Assembly (NCBI RefSeq): GCF_900110025.1
Contig: NZ_FOCE01000004.1
Span: forward strand, 62,001-126,000
Reading direction: 5' to 3'
DNA length: 64,000 nucleotides
DNA from: Gemmobacter aquatilis
Lineage (GTDB): Bacteria > Pseudomonadota > Alphaproteobacteria > Rhodobacterales > Rhodobacteraceae
How positions within the stretch are numbered: position 1 is the stretch's first letter; the number at the start of each line of letters is the position of its first letter. The notes under the pieces were generated by a model. The model did not search any database, was not told the DNA's origin, and worked only from the letters and a program-made list of their open reading frames with translations. A program made the translations under genes and the position numbers. This document shows, in pieces, positions 9,041 to 17,423 of the stretch.

Positions 9041-9075
9041 GCCTCCGGCGGGGGGATTTTTACAAAGAAGAAGGC
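9041..9075 (+). repeat. Degenerate copy of intergenic repeat family
   Basis: GCCTCCGGCGGGGGGATTTT followed by an ACAAAGAAGAAG-like end resembles the copy at 57033-57073 (GCCTCCGGCGGGGATATTT...). It lies 3' of the Anbu gene, and its last 16 bases form the final codons of the convergent hydrolase gene. Confidence 0.5.
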
Positions 9076-10013
9076 AGGGTGGCGTTGACGAACAGGGTGA
9101 TGGCGCTGTGGTGGAAGCGGTCGCGATGGGCCGGGGTTTCCATCATTACCTCATGTCGGGCGCGCAGATAGAGATCGAGTCTGGCGGTGCCCCAGTCGCG
9201 CAGGCGCTGGCGGATGGCGCGGGGGCAGATGATGCGTTCGGTGCTGCCCAGGGCGATCAGGGCGGGGACGGGCGGGCTGGGCAGACGCGCGAGGGCCTTC
9301 AACTCGGTAAAGGCAGCGTGCAGCCAGGTCAGCGACGGGCCGCCGAGCGCCAGATCGGGGTGTGCCGTCAGGTGCTGGCGCATCCAGTGATACATGTCCG
9401 GGTCGCGGGTCAGCAGGTTGCCGCGGAACGGCGCGTGCAGCACATAGCTGAGGCGCGTGGTGGTGGGCGTGAGGCGGTGGCCCTGGCCCGACTGATGGGC
9501 GAGGCGCGACAGGGTGACGGCAAGGGGCTCTACCGTCGGGAACAGCTTGATCCCCCACATCGGGGCGGAAAAGACCGCGCTGCGGAAGGGCAGGCCGTCC
9601 TGCAGGCTGCGCAGGGCGATGCAGCCGCCCATGGAATGGCTGAGCAGGTGGAAGGGTTCGGGCAGGCCCCGGGTGTTGGCAAACTGCAGAAGGCTGCGCA
9701 CATCCTGCTGGTATTCCGCGAAGTCCGTCACATGGCCCAGCGCCGGATCGGGGCCATTGCGGTCCGAAAGGCCCTGGCCGCGCCAGTCCAGCGTGGCCAC
9801 CTGCCAGCCGGCACGGGTCAGGGCGATGGCGGTCGGCCCGTATTTCTCGATATATTCGGACCGACCGTTGAACAGGAAGACGGTGCCGCGCGCCGGGCCG
9901 CAGGCGGGCCAATGTGCCAGGCGCAGACGGGTACCATCCTCGGCCTGCGCCCAGACCGCATGGCCCCCATCGGGACCCTGTGCGGCATCGGCATGGAACG
10001 GCGCGGGCTGCAT
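9060..10013 (-). CDS. Alpha/beta hydrolase, lysophospholipase-like
   Basis: A 317-residue alpha/beta hydrolase of the serine aminopeptidase S33/lysophospholipase (PldB-like) group. The nucleophile elbow is HLLSHSMGGCIAL, with an oxyanion region TVFLFNGRSEYIEKY and LDWRGQGLSDR upstream. Asp and His of the triad lie in the C-terminal third (the terminal RHEVMMETPAHRD segment supplies the His). Likely cytoplasmic hydrolysis of monoacyl lipids or related esters. The ATG overlaps the stop of the SCP2 gene by one base (TGATG on this strand), so the two are translationally coupled and probably act on the same lipids. The last codons run into a repeat element. Confidence 0.85.
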   Translation of the reverse strand: MQPAPFHADAAQGPDGGHAVWAQAEDGTRLRLAHWPACGPARGTVFLFNGRSEYIEKYGPTAIALTRAGWQVATLDWRGQGLSDRNGPDPALGHVTDFAEYQQDVRSLLQFANTRGLPEPFHLLSHSMGGCIALRSLQDGLPFRSAVFSAPMWGIKLFPTVEPLAVTLSRLAHQSGQGHRLTPTTTRLSYVLHAPFRGNLLTRDPDMYHWMRQHLTAHPDLALGGPSLTWLHAAFTELKALARLPSPPVPALIALGSTERIICPRAIRQRLRDWGTARLDLYLRARHEVMMETPAHRDRFHHSAITLFVNATLPSSL

Positions 10014-10297
10014 CAGCCGAGGGCGGCGCCCAGTTGCATGGCCAGACCCATATTGCCCTCGACCGCCAGCTTGCCGGTCATGAAGGCGGCGGTCGCGTTC
10101 ATCTCGCCCTCCAGAATGGCGCGGAACACCTCGGCCTCGGCGGTCAGCGTCACATCTGCGGGTTCATCGGCGGCGCGCACACCTGCGGCGTCGATCATGA
10201 TCGCGCCTTCACCGGGGATCACGAATTTCGCCACGCCGTCAAAGCCTGCAACCTTGGCCGACAATGCCGCGACGGCGGCGGTGATGACTTCGCTCAT
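10013..10297 (-). CDS. SCP2 sterol-carrier-like protein
   Basis: A 94-residue single-domain SCP2 (sterol carrier protein 2) family protein. The ending FRAILEGEMNATAAFMTGKLAVEGNMGLAM is typical of the domain's lipid-pocket helices (given here in part: MTGKLAVEGNMGLAM). SCP2 domains bind lipids or acyl chains. AAAGGAACCAGC precedes the ATG at 10297. It is co-translated with the downstream lysophospholipase-like hydrolase and transcribed divergently from a TPR protein gene; a perfect 8-bp inverted repeat lies between the two starts. Confidence 0.88.
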   Translation of the reverse strand: MSEVITAAVAALSAKVAGFDGVAKFVIPGEGAIMIDAAGVRAADEPADVTLTAEAEVFRAILEGEMNATAAFMTGKLAVEGNMGLAMQLGAALG

Positions 10298-10325
10298 GCT
10301 GGTTCCTTTGTTCCCTGAAACGTGA

Positions 10326-10356
10326 GCAGAGGGTTATGGCAATTCGCCCCCTCTGC
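10326..10356. promoter_or_regulatory. Inverted repeat in divergent promoter region
   Basis: GCAGAGGG (10326-10333) and CCCTCTGC (10349-10356) form a perfect 8-bp inverted repeat with a 15-base spacer, centred between the divergent SCP2 and TPR genes. It could be an operator or an mRNA hairpin; there is no T run. Confidence 0.35.
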
Positions 10357-10370
10357 GATACAGTGAAGAT

Positions 10371-10943
10371 ATGAAAGCAGCGTTTCCTTTCCACAATCTT
10401 GTCGTGGCGGCAGTTCTGGCCTTTGCCCTGTGTGACGCTGCGGCCATGGCGGCGACACCCGAGGAAACCGCACAGCTTGACGCGCTGTTCGCCGAATTGC
10501 AGGCCGAGGAGGCCCCGCAGGCCGAACGGGCCGAGCGGGAGATCTGGCGGATCTGGTCACATTCCGGTTCGCCCGCGATGGACCTTTTGCTGGAACGCGG
10601 GCGCAAGGCGATGGAACAGGGCGATCTGGAGGCGGCGGTGGCGCATTTTTCCGCGCTGATCGACCATGCCCCCGATTTCGCCGAAGGCTGGAACGCGCGC
10701 GCCACGGCCTGGTTCAACATGGGGCGCTATGGCCAGTCGGTGGCGGATATCCAGCACACGCTGGCGCTCAATCCCCGGCATTTCGGGGCAATGGCGGGGT
10801 TCGGGGTGATTCTCGAAACGCTGGAGAAGAAAGAGCAGGCGCTGGAGGTGTATCGGGCGGTGCTTGCTATACATCCCCACATGCAGTCGGTAAACGAGGC
10901 TGCAACACGCCTTGAAGCCGAACTGGCCGGGCAGGAACTCTGA
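10371..10943 (+). CDS. TPR protein, exported
   Basis: A 190-residue protein with an N-terminal signal peptide (hydrophobic run NLVVAAVLAFALCDAAAMAA, probable cleavage after AMA) and three to four tetratricopeptide repeats: GDLEAAVAHFSALIDHAPDF, then AEGWNARATAWFNMGRYGQS and a further VLETLEKKEQALEVYRAVL unit. TPRs mediate protein-protein contact, and the signal suggests a periplasmic location. Partner and role are unknown. The gene ends 12 bases before the helicase gene, so the two may be co-transcribed, although a functional link is not evident. Confidence 0.82.
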   Translation: MKAAFPFHNLVVAAVLAFALCDAAAMAATPEETAQLDALFAELQAEEAPQAERAEREIWRIWSHSGSPAMDLLLERGRKAMEQGDLEAAVAHFSALIDHAPDFAEGWNARATAWFNMGRYGQSVADIQHTLALNPRHFGAMAGFGVILETLEKKEQALEVYRAVLAIHPHMQSVNEAATRLEAELAGQEL

Positions 10944-10955
10944 AACGGCAGGCCC

Positions 10956-13874
10956 ATGGCAGCGCAAGGACGGGTGACGGCGGTTCTCGGGCCGACGAAC
11001 ACCGGAAAGACCCATTACGCCATCGAGCGGATGCTGGGCCATCGCACCGGCGTCATCGGCTTTCCGCTGCGTCTGCTGGCGCGCGAGGTTTATGACCGTA
11101 TCGTGAAGGCGCGCGGGCCGTCGGTGGTGGCGCTGGTGACCGGCGAAGAGCGCATCGTGCCGGAGCGGACGCAGTATTGGGTCTGCACGGTCGAGGCGAT
11201 GCCGCAGGAGATCGGCGCCGATTTCGTGGCGATTGACGAGATCCAGTTGTGCGGCGACCCGGAGCGCGGCCATGTGTTCACCGACCGGCTGCTGCGCGCG
11301 CGCGGGCTGGTGGAAACCATGTTTCTGGGGTCCGATTCCATGCGCCCTGCCATCGCGGCGCTGGTGCCGGGCACGCAATTCGTGCGGCGCGACCGGTTTT
11401 CGACGCTGACCTATACCGGGTCGAAGAAGATCAGCCGGATGCCGCCGCGATCTGCCATTGTCGGGTTTTCGGTCGATGATGTCTATGCGATTGCCGAACT
11501 GATCCGGCGGCAGAAGGGCGGCTGCGCGGTGGTGATGGGCGGGCTGTCACCGCGCACCCGCAACGCACAGGTGGCGCTGTATCAGAATGGCGATGTGGAT
11601 TATCTGGTGGCGACCGACGCCATCGGCATGGGCCTGAATCTGGACATCAAGCATGTGGCCTTTTCGGGCACTTACAAGTTTGACGGGCGGCGGATGCGCC
11701 CGCTGTTCCCGCATGAGATGGGCCAGATCGCAGGCCGTGCCGGGCGGCATATGGAGCCGGGTACCTTTGGCGTGACCGGCGATGCCAGCCCGCTGGACGA
11801 CGATCTGGTCGAGGCGATCGAGGAACACCGCTTCGCCCCGGTGCGCAAGCTGATGTGGCGCAACGAGGTGCTGGAATTCGGTTCGGTTGCGCGGCTGATC
11901 GCCGCGCTGGAGGCGCCGACCAGCAACGAATGGCTGATGCGCACGCGCGAGTCGGATGACCTTCAGGCGTTGAAGGCGCTGTCGGAAATGCCCGACCTGC
12001 GTGACCGGCTGAAAACCCCGCAAGCGGTGAAACTGCTGTGGGATGTATGCCGCATCCCCGATTTCCGCTCCAACGGCGGCGCGGATCATGTGCAATTGCT
12101 GCAGCGGATGTTCGGATTCCTGCAGGATGGGCGGGTTCCCTCTGACTGGTTGGCGAAAGCTGTTGCACGGATTGATCTGTGCGACGGAGATATTGACGCG
12201 ATCTCGAAACGTCTGGCCTATATCCGCACCTGGACTTACGTTGCGCAGCGCAAAGGCTGGGTTGAAGACGAAAGCCATTGGCGCGACGAAACGCGCGCTG
12301 TAGAAGACCGCCTGTCGGATGCGCTTCATGCGCGGCTGACGCAAAGATTTGTCGATCGGCGCACATCCGTGCTGATGCGCCGGTTGAAACAGAAGGAGAG
12401 CCTTGTGGCTGAGGTGAATGACAAGGGTGAAGTGACGGTCGAAGGCGAATTCGTCGGCCGTCTGGAAGGGTTCCGCTTCCGTCAGGATGCCTCGGCAACC
12501 GGCGAAGAGGCAAAGGTGATGCGGCAGGCGGCGTTTCAGGCGCTGCGGCCCGAATTCCACCTGCGCGCGGATCGGTTCTACAATGCACCCGATACCGAGA
12601 TGGATTTCACTGAACAGGGCGGCCTGATGTGGGGCGGTTCGGCGGTGGGCAAGCTTGTGGCAGGGTCCGAAGCGCTCAAGCCGCAGGTCGAGGCGTTTGT
12701 TGATGAAGAGGCCGGGCCGGATGTCACCGAAAAGGTGCGCCGCCGTCTGCAGCATTTCATCGACCGCAAGGTGGCCGCGCTTTACGAGCCGCTGCTGGCG
12801 CTGGGGCGCGATGAAAGCCTGCAGGGCCTGACCCGTGGCTTCGCCTTCCGGCTGGCCGAAGGGCTGGGCATCGTCACGCGCGAAAGCGTCGCAGATGACG
12901 TGAAGGCGCTGGATCAGGATTCGCGTTCGGCGCTGCGCAAGCATGGCGTGCGCTTCGGCCAGTATACGATCTTCATGCCGCTGTTGCTGAAACCCGCACC
13001 CACCCGGCTGCGGCTGGTGCTGTGGTCGCTGGCCAAGGGCCTGCAGGAATTCCCCGAAAGCCCGCCGCCCGGCCTTGTCACCATCCCGAACATCCCGGAT
13101 GTGCCGAAGGATCATTACACGCTGGCGGGCTATCGCCCGGCGGGCACCCGTGCCATCCGCATCGACATGCTGGAACGTCTGGCCGATCTGCTGCGCGCCA
13201 AGGACAGCCGCACCGGCTTTGAAGCCACGCCTGACATGCTGTCGATCACCGGCATGACGCTGGAACAATTCGCCGATCTGATGGGCGGGCTGGGCTACAA
13301 GGGCGAAAAGGCCGAACGGGCGAAGGTGCGCGTCGTGGAACTGCCGAAACCTTCGGACAGTGCGGCACCGATCCCGGAAGAGGTGTCGGTTCTGGCGCCC
13401 GTGCCGGAAGAGCCGGTGGCCGAAGGTGCCGAGGCGCCAGCGCCCGAGATGGAAACCTATTACACCTTCACCTGGGCCCCGCGTCCGCGTGGCGGGGAAC
13501 GCGGTCCGCGCCGCGAAGGGCAGGGGCAGGGCAACCGCGCTCCGCGTCCTGAAGGCCAGCCGCGTGGCGAAAACCGGGGGGAAAACCGCGGTGAGCGTCC
13601 GAACCGTGGCCCGCGCCCGGACCGCGCCGCCGAGGGGGCCAAGCCCGAAGGCGAGCGCGCCCCGCGCCCCGAAGGCGGCAAGCCGCGTGAGGACCGTCCG
13701 CGCCATGAAGGTGGCAAGCGCGACGACCGCAAGGGCGGCAAACCCGAACGCGGCGGCAAGGATCAGGGCCACAACAAGGCCAAGTCCTTCGAGGCGCGTC
13801 CGCCGCGCGTTGAAAAACCGATCGACCCTGACAATCCCTTTGCGGCGCTGTTGGCTCTGAAGGGCAAAGTCTGA
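10956..13874 (+). CDS. Suv3-like ATP-dependent RNA helicase
   Basis: A 972-residue superfamily 2 helicase resembling mitochondrial Suv3 (degradosome helicase). Motif I is GPTNTGKTHYA near residues 12-22, motif II is AIDEIQL (DEIQ box), and motif VI appears as QIAGRAGRH. The first 450 residues hold the two RecA-like domains, followed by the Suv3 middle region. The last 150 residues are low complexity, rich in Arg, Gly, Glu and Lys (PRPEGQPRGENRGENRGE-type runs), a likely RNA- or RNase-binding tail. In alphaproteobacteria the Suv3 relatives are thought to act in RNA turnover. The next gene, an S4 RNA-binding protein, starts directly at its stop, suggesting joint function on RNA. Confidence 0.88.
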   Translation: MAAQGRVTAVLGPTNTGKTHYAIERMLGHRTGVIGFPLRLLAREVYDRIVKARGPSVVALVTGEERIVPERTQYWVCTVEAMPQEIGADFVAIDEIQLCGDPERGHVFTDRLLRARGLVETMFLGSDSMRPAIAALVPGTQFVRRDRFSTLTYTGSKKISRMPPRSAIVGFSVDDVYAIAELIRRQKGGCAVVMGGLSPRTRNAQVALYQNGDVDYLVATDAIGMGLNLDIKHVAFSGTYKFDGRRMRPLFPHEMGQIAGRAGRHMEPGTFGVTGDASPLDDDLVEAIEEHRFAPVRKLMWRNEVLEFGSVARLIAALEAPTSNEWLMRTRESDDLQALKALSEMPDLRDRLKTPQAVKLLWDVCRIPDFRSNGGADHVQLLQRMFGFLQDGRVPSDWLAKAVARIDLCDGDIDAISKRLAYIRTWTYVAQRKGWVEDESHWRDETRAVEDRLSDALHARLTQRFVDRRTSVLMRRLKQKESLVAEVNDKGEVTVEGEFVGRLEGFRFRQDASATGEEAKVMRQAAFQALRPEFHLRADRFYNAPDTEMDFTEQGGLMWGGSAVGKLVAGSEALKPQVEAFVDEEAGPDVTEKVRRRLQHFIDRKVAALYEPLLALGRDESLQGLTRGFAFRLAEGLGIVTRESVADDVKALDQDSRSALRKHGVRFGQYTIFMPLLLKPAPTRLRLVLWSLAKGLQEFPESPPPGLVTIPNIPDVPKDHYTLAGYRPAGTRAIRIDMLERLADLLRAKDSRTGFEATPDMLSITGMTLEQFADLMGGLGYKGEKAERAKVRVVELPKPSDSAAPIPEEVSVLAPVPEEPVAEGAEAPAPEMETYYTFTWAPRPRGGERGPRREGQGQGNRAPRPEGQPRGENRGENRGERPNRGPRPDRAAEGAKPEGERAPRPEGGKPREDRPRHEGGKRDDRKGGKPERGGKDQGHNKAKSFEARPPRVEKPIDPDNPFAALLALKGKV

Positions 13875-14219
13875 TTGGCGAAGTATCGGGCAGAGACGGC
13901 ATCCAAGCCGGTGGCGGCGCCGCGCGTCACCATCCGGCTGGATAAATGGCTTTGGCAGGCGCGGTTCTTCAAATCGCGCCCCGTCGCCTGTGCGGAAATC
14001 GCCGAGGGCCATCTGCGGCTGAACGGCAATCGCTGCATGAAACCCGGCCATCAGGTGGGCGAGGGAGACACGCTCACCTTCCCGCAAGGTGGCCGCATCC
14101 GTCTGATCCGCGTGCTGGAGATCGGCACGCGGCGCGGCCCCGCCGCCGAGGCGCAGCGGCTCTATCTGGATCTGGACCCGCAGCCCGGCGGGATCGACGC
14201 CGAACACGCGGGCGAGTGA
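13875..14219 (+). CDS. S4-domain RNA-binding protein (Hsp15-like)
   Basis: A 114-residue protein with an S4 RNA-binding domain in residues about 20-65: IRLDKWLWQARFFKSRPVAC begins the domain, followed by AEIAEGHLRLNGNRCMKPGH. This matches the HslR/Hsp15 family, which binds stalled 50S ribosomal subunits carrying nascent tRNA-peptide in Escherichia coli. The start is TTG at 13875, directly behind the TGA of the helicase gene, so translation is probably coupled. A divergent C-terminal tail is short and acidic. Confidence 0.88.
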   Translation: MAKYRAETASKPVAAPRVTIRLDKWLWQARFFKSRPVACAEIAEGHLRLNGNRCMKPGHQVGEGDTLTFPQGGRIRLIRVLEIGTRRGPAAEAQRLYLDLDPQPGGIDAEHAGE

Positions 14220-14289
14220 TCGGGGCGGCTTGAATGATCAGGCAGCTTGGACTAACTGAACGGCAGCAACTCAAGACCGGGGCCGAACC

Positions 14290-14628
14290 ATGACCTATGT
14301 GGTGACCGACAACTGCATCGCCTGCAAATACACCGATTGCGTGGAAGTCTGCCCGGTGGACTGCTTCTACGAAGGCGAGAATACGCTGGTCATCCACCCG
14401 GATGAATGTATCGACTGTGGCGTGTGCGAACCGGAATGTCCCGCCGATGCGATCCGCCCCGATACCGAGCCGGACATGGACAAATGGGTGGAGTTCAACC
14501 GCAAATATGCGGAGCTTTGGCCGGTCATCACCCAGAAGCGCGACCCGCTGCCCGATGCCGCCGAACATGACGGCGAAAAGGACAAGCTGACCAAGTATTT
14601 CTCGCCCAATCCGGGCGAGGGCAGCTGA
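14290..14628 (+). CDS. fdxA: Ferredoxin FdxA (7Fe-8S type)
   Basis: A 112-residue ferredoxin. Two iron-sulfur motifs are visible: [17 protein letters not shown] in the first 25 residues and [12 protein letters not shown] around residues 39-50. The first half carries the longer cysteine spacing typical of a [3Fe-4S] plus [4Fe-4S] (FdxA, 7Fe) protein, and the length with a C-terminal extension ([14 protein letters not shown]) is characteristic of the alphaproteobacterial FdxII/FdxA type. It transfers electrons in the cytoplasm; its partner is not evident. Gene order S4 protein, fdxA, carD is common in Rhodobacterales. Confidence 0.93.
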   Translation: MTYVVTDNCIACKYTDCVEVCPVDCFYEGENTLVIHPDECIDCGVCEPECPADAIRPDTEPDMDKWVEFNRKYAELWPVITQKRDPLPDAAEHDGEKDKLTKYFSPNPGEGS

Positions 14629-14730
14629 AGGCAGTGCTGATTCGCCTGAATTTCGGGTGACGCTGCGGAAACTGTGCAAGGAACATGCGAATTTTGCATG
14701 GCGGCACATCTTTGCCGCATGACGCGCCGG

Positions 14731-14759
14731 TTGGAATCAGGCCGATTTTGTGTTATCAA
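14731..14759 (+). promoter_or_regulatory. Candidate carD promoter
   Basis: TTGGAA (14731-14736) and TATCAA (14754-14759) are separated by exactly 17 bases, fitting a sigma-70-type promoter. It lies about 160 bases before the carD start in the 293-base gap after fdxA, so a leader of about 150 bases is implied. Confidence 0.45.
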
Positions 14760-14921
14760 GTCGTCATAAAACAATGCTGGATGCCTGACCGCCGCCTCAG
14801 GATTGCTCGCCTGGGACGGATATTCTTGTGACAGATCGCCCTCTCCGCTGGATACCTTGGTGTCCGGTCGGGGCATTTGTCGTCTGATGACGGGGGCTCG
14901 GCGCATGAGGAAGCTGCTGGA

Positions 14922-15431
14922 ATGACCAAAACCAAGAAGCCCGAGTTCCGCCCCAACGAATTCGTCGTCTATCCGGCCCATGGTGTGGGCAAGATCATCT
15001 CGATCGAAGAGCAAGAGATCGCAGGTATTCATCTGGAGCTTTTCGTCATCTCCTTCGAGAAGGACAAGATGACGCTCCGCGTGCCCACGCACAAGGCGAC
15101 GGAAATCGGGATGCGCCAGCTTTCCACCCCCGATGTGGTGAACAAGGCGCTGGACACGCTGAAGGGCAAGGCCCGGGTGAAGCGGGCCATGTGGTCGCGC
15201 CGGGCGCAGGAATATGAACAGAAGATCAACTCGGGCGATCTGCTGTCGATTGCAGAGGTCGTGCGCGACCTGCACCGCACCGACGATCAGCGCGAACAAA
15301 GCTATTCCGAGCGTCAGCTGTACGAAGCGGCGCTGGAGCGTCTGACCCGCGAAGTCGCCGCCGTATCGGGCGCAGACGAGGCGCAGGCGCAAAAGACCGT
15401 CGATTCGGTGCTGACCTCGCGCGCCGCCTGA
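14922..15431 (+). CDS. carD: CarD-family transcription regulator
   Basis: A 169-residue CarD/CdnL-type protein. The N-terminal RNA polymerase-interacting domain is visible as FRPNEFVVYPAHGVGKIISI, and the C-terminal helical DNA-contact domain includes SRRAQEYEQKINSGDLLSIA. CarD binds the RNA polymerase beta subunit and stabilises open promoter complexes, especially at rRNA and ribosomal protein genes; it is a global activator. Start at ATG 14922 is preceded by GAGGA about 10 bases upstream; in-frame ATGs upstream (14877) give an unlikely N-terminal extension. A strong bidirectional terminator follows the stop. Confidence 0.93.
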   Translation: MTKTKKPEFRPNEFVVYPAHGVGKIISIEEQEIAGIHLELFVISFEKDKMTLRVPTHKATEIGMRQLSTPDVVNKALDTLKGKARVKRAMWSRRAQEYEQKINSGDLLSIAEVVRDLHRTDDQREQSYSERQLYEAALERLTREVAAVSGADEAQAQKTVDSVLTSRAA

Positions 15432-15448
15432 TCGCAGGCCAAATGGAT

Positions 15449-15476
15449 AAAAGGGCCGCCTTAGGGCGGCCCTTTT
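15449..15476. terminator. Bidirectional intrinsic terminator carD/cobS
   Basis: A perfect 12-bp stem, AAAAGGGCCGCC (15449-15460) and GGCGGCCCTTTT (15465-15476), with loop TTAG. A-rich and T-rich ends on both sides allow termination of carD on plus and of cobS on minus. Confidence 0.88.
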
Positions 15477-15479
15477 GCA

Positions 15480-16244
15480 TCAGATCAGGCTGGCAAAGGC
15501 GGCCAGCGCCGCCAGATCCGCCAGTTGCTGCGATGCCCCCAGAATGTCGCCGGTCTGCCCGCCGATCTTGCGCTGTGCCAGCAGCGCCAGCACCAGCGTG
15601 GCCGCCGCCACCGCCAGCACCGCCGCCAGCGCCCCCAAACCCCCCGTCAGCAGGGCCAGCACCGCGGCAACCCCTACCGCCGCCGCCGCCGCATCCTGTG
15701 ACGGCCGCCCGACCGACGCGCTTAACCCGCTGCCGCGCGCATTGGCCATGCCCGCCATCAGCACCGCCATCGGCGCCCGGCTCAGTGCCGCTGCCGCCAG
15801 CAGGGCCGGCCAATGCCCCGCCGCCAGCAGGGCCGACACCGCAGACCAGCGCGCGAGTGTCACCAGCAGCAACCCCATCACCCCATAGCTGCCGATATGG
15901 CTGTCCTTCATGATTTCCAGCCGCCGCGCTTTCTCCCATCCGCCCCAAAGCCCGTCGCAGGTGTCTGCCAGCCCATCCTCGTGCATGGCGCCGGTGGTCA
16001 AGGTGCCCATCCCCAGCGCCAGTGCGGCGGCCAGTCCGACCGGCAGGCCAAGCACCAGCGCCAGCTGAGCCACTGCCACCGCCAGCCCTCCCAGGATCAG
16101 CCCCGCCACGGGCCAAGCCCAGACGGCGGGCGGGCTGGGGAAGCTGGCCGGAGGCGGCAGCGGCACCCGGCTGAGCAGGCTCAGCCCCGCGCGCAGATCA
16201 CACATCAGGCGCGACGCGATGTCGCCGGGGTCGGTCGTGCGCAT
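15480..16244 (-). CDS. cobS: Adenosylcobinamide-GDP ribazoletransferase
   Basis: A 254-residue polytopic membrane enzyme that joins adenosylcobinamide-GDP with alpha-ribazole (phosphate) in the last steps of cobalamin synthesis. The signature GAMHEDGLADTCDGLWGG, with acidic residues for metal binding, is present near residues 90-107, and KDSHIGSYGVMGLLL follows. Start: ATG 16244 is chosen, preceded by GGAAAGGG; a frame reaching 16304 would overlap the divergent promoter. It is transcribed divergently from cobT, the enzyme that makes its ribazole substrate. No cobalamin riboswitch was seen in the gap. Confidence 0.93.
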   Translation of the reverse strand: MRTTDPGDIASRLMCDLRAGLSLLSRVPLPPPASFPSPPAVWAWPVAGLILGGLAVAVAQLALVLGLPVGLAAALALGMGTLTTGAMHEDGLADTCDGLWGGWEKARRLEIMKDSHIGSYGVMGLLLVTLARWSAVSALLAAGHWPALLAAAALSRAPMAVLMAGMANARGSGLSASVGRPSQDAAAAAVGVAAVLALLTGGLGALAAVLAVAAATLVLALLAQRKIGGQTGDILGASQQLADLAALAAFASLI

Positions 16245-16289
16245 CTGGATGCCCTTTCCGGGATGGTTTCCGCCGTCGAATATCGGTAG

Positions 16290-16311
16290 CCAAGGTGCAA
16301 CCAAGGTTCAA
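16290..16311. promoter_or_regulatory. Tandem 11-bp direct repeat between cobS and cobT
   Basis: CCAAGGTGCAA (16290-16300) and CCAAGGTTCAA (16301-16311) are adjacent 11-bp units differing at one base, located in the 81-base divergent gap. One-helical-turn spacing suggests a regulator binding site controlling both genes. Confidence 0.45.
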
Positions 16312-16325
16312 TCGAGGACATGCCG

Positions 16326-17336
16326 ATGCCTGCGCCTTTCTCCTCCCTTTCCGACTTCCGTGCCGTTCTGCAAGCGCTGCCGCGCAGCGATGCGCAGGCC
16401 GAGGCGGCGGCGCGTGACCGCAACGGGCAGTTGACCAAACCGCCCGGCGCGCTGGGGCGGCTGGAGGATCTGGCGATCTGGTATGCGGGCTGGCGCGGCA
16501 CTGGGCGCCCGGTGCTGGAACGCCCGCAGGTCATTGTTTTCGCAGGCAACCATGGCGTCACCGCGCGCGGTGTGTCGGCCTTTCCGGCCGAGGTGACGGT
16601 ACAGATGGTCGCCAATTTCCGCGCGGGCGGGGCGGCGATCAACCAACTGGCCAAGGCTTTCGGCGCCACGATGGCGGTGCACGAGCTGGAACTGGATCGC
16701 CCGACCGCCGATTTCACCACCGCCCCGGCGATGAGCGAAGCAGAGCTGGTTGCCGCACTGGCTGTGGGCTGGCAGGCGGTGGACCCCGACGCCGATCTTC
16801 TTGTGGTGGGCGAGATGGGCATCGGCAACACCACCCCCGCCGCCGCCATCGCCTGCGCGCTGTTTGGCGGCCAGCCGGGCGAATGGACGGGGCGGGGCAC
16901 CGGCGTCGATGACGCCGGGTTGGCGCTGAAGACGCAGGTCGTGGCCGAAGGGCTGGCATTGCATCCCGACCGCGACCCGCTGGAGGTGCTGCGCTGCCTT
17001 GGCGGGCGTGAGATTGCCGCCATGGCCGGGGCGATTGCCCGGGCGCATCAGGCGCGGATTCCGGTGATTCTGGACGGGTTCATCTGCACGGCGGCGGCGG
17101 CGGTGCTGGCATTGGCGGCAGAAGGCGCGCTGGATCACTGCGTGGCGGGCCATGCCAGCGCCGAGGCGGCGCATCGCACGCTGCTGTCGAAGCTGGGCAA
17201 GGCGCCGTTGCTGGAACTCGGTCTGCGGCTCGGCGAAGGCTCGGGGGCGGCGCTGGCCATCGGGGTGCTGAAGGGCGCGGTGGCCTGCCATTCCGGCATG
17301 GCGACCTTTGCCGAAGCGGGCGTTTCGGACGGCTGA
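16326..17336 (+). CDS. cobT: Nicotinate-nucleotide-DMB phosphoribosyltransferase
   Basis: A 336-residue CobT/CobU-type enzyme that makes alpha-ribazole phosphate from dimethylbenzimidazole and nicotinate mononucleotide. Recognisable parts: [20 protein letters not shown] near residue 38, [19 protein letters not shown], and [14 protein letters not shown] near residue 160, with the catalytic Glu region in the C-terminal [15 protein letters not shown] segment. Start: ATG 16326 gives a 7-base spacing from GAGGA (16314-16318), while ATG 16320 is only one base from it. It is divergent from cobS, its pathway partner. Confidence 0.93.
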   Translation: MPAPFSSLSDFRAVLQALPRSDAQAEAAARDRNGQLTKPPGALGRLEDLAIWYAGWRGTGRPVLERPQVIVFAGNHGVTARGVSAFPAEVTVQMVANFRAGGAAINQLAKAFGATMAVHELELDRPTADFTTAPAMSEAELVAALAVGWQAVDPDADLLVVGEMGIGNTTPAAAIACALFGGQPGEWTGRGTGVDDAGLALKTQVVAEGLALHPDRDPLEVLRCLGGREIAAMAGAIARAHQARIPVILDGFICTAAAAVLALAAEGALDHCVAGHASAEAAHRTLLSKLGKAPLLELGLRLGEGSGAALAIGVLKGAVACHSGMATFAEAGVSDG

Positions 17337-17423
17337 GCAGGGCAAGGCGGTGGGCGCAGGCGCCCCCTCTGGGCTTTCAGCCCGCCCCGACGGAATTGGC
17401 CAACGCGACGGCAGGCAAGCGCG

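Noticed and set aside
11547-14207. Minus-strand frame of about 886 codons opposite the helicase
   Set aside because: Antisense shadow of a strongly conserved helicase; His/Arg/Gln-rich, no family signature.
16245-16325. Cobalamin riboswitch between cobS and cobT
   Set aside because: The gap has 81 bases, too short, and no B12-box-like GCCACTG sequence occurs in it; the only such match is inside cobS coding sequence.
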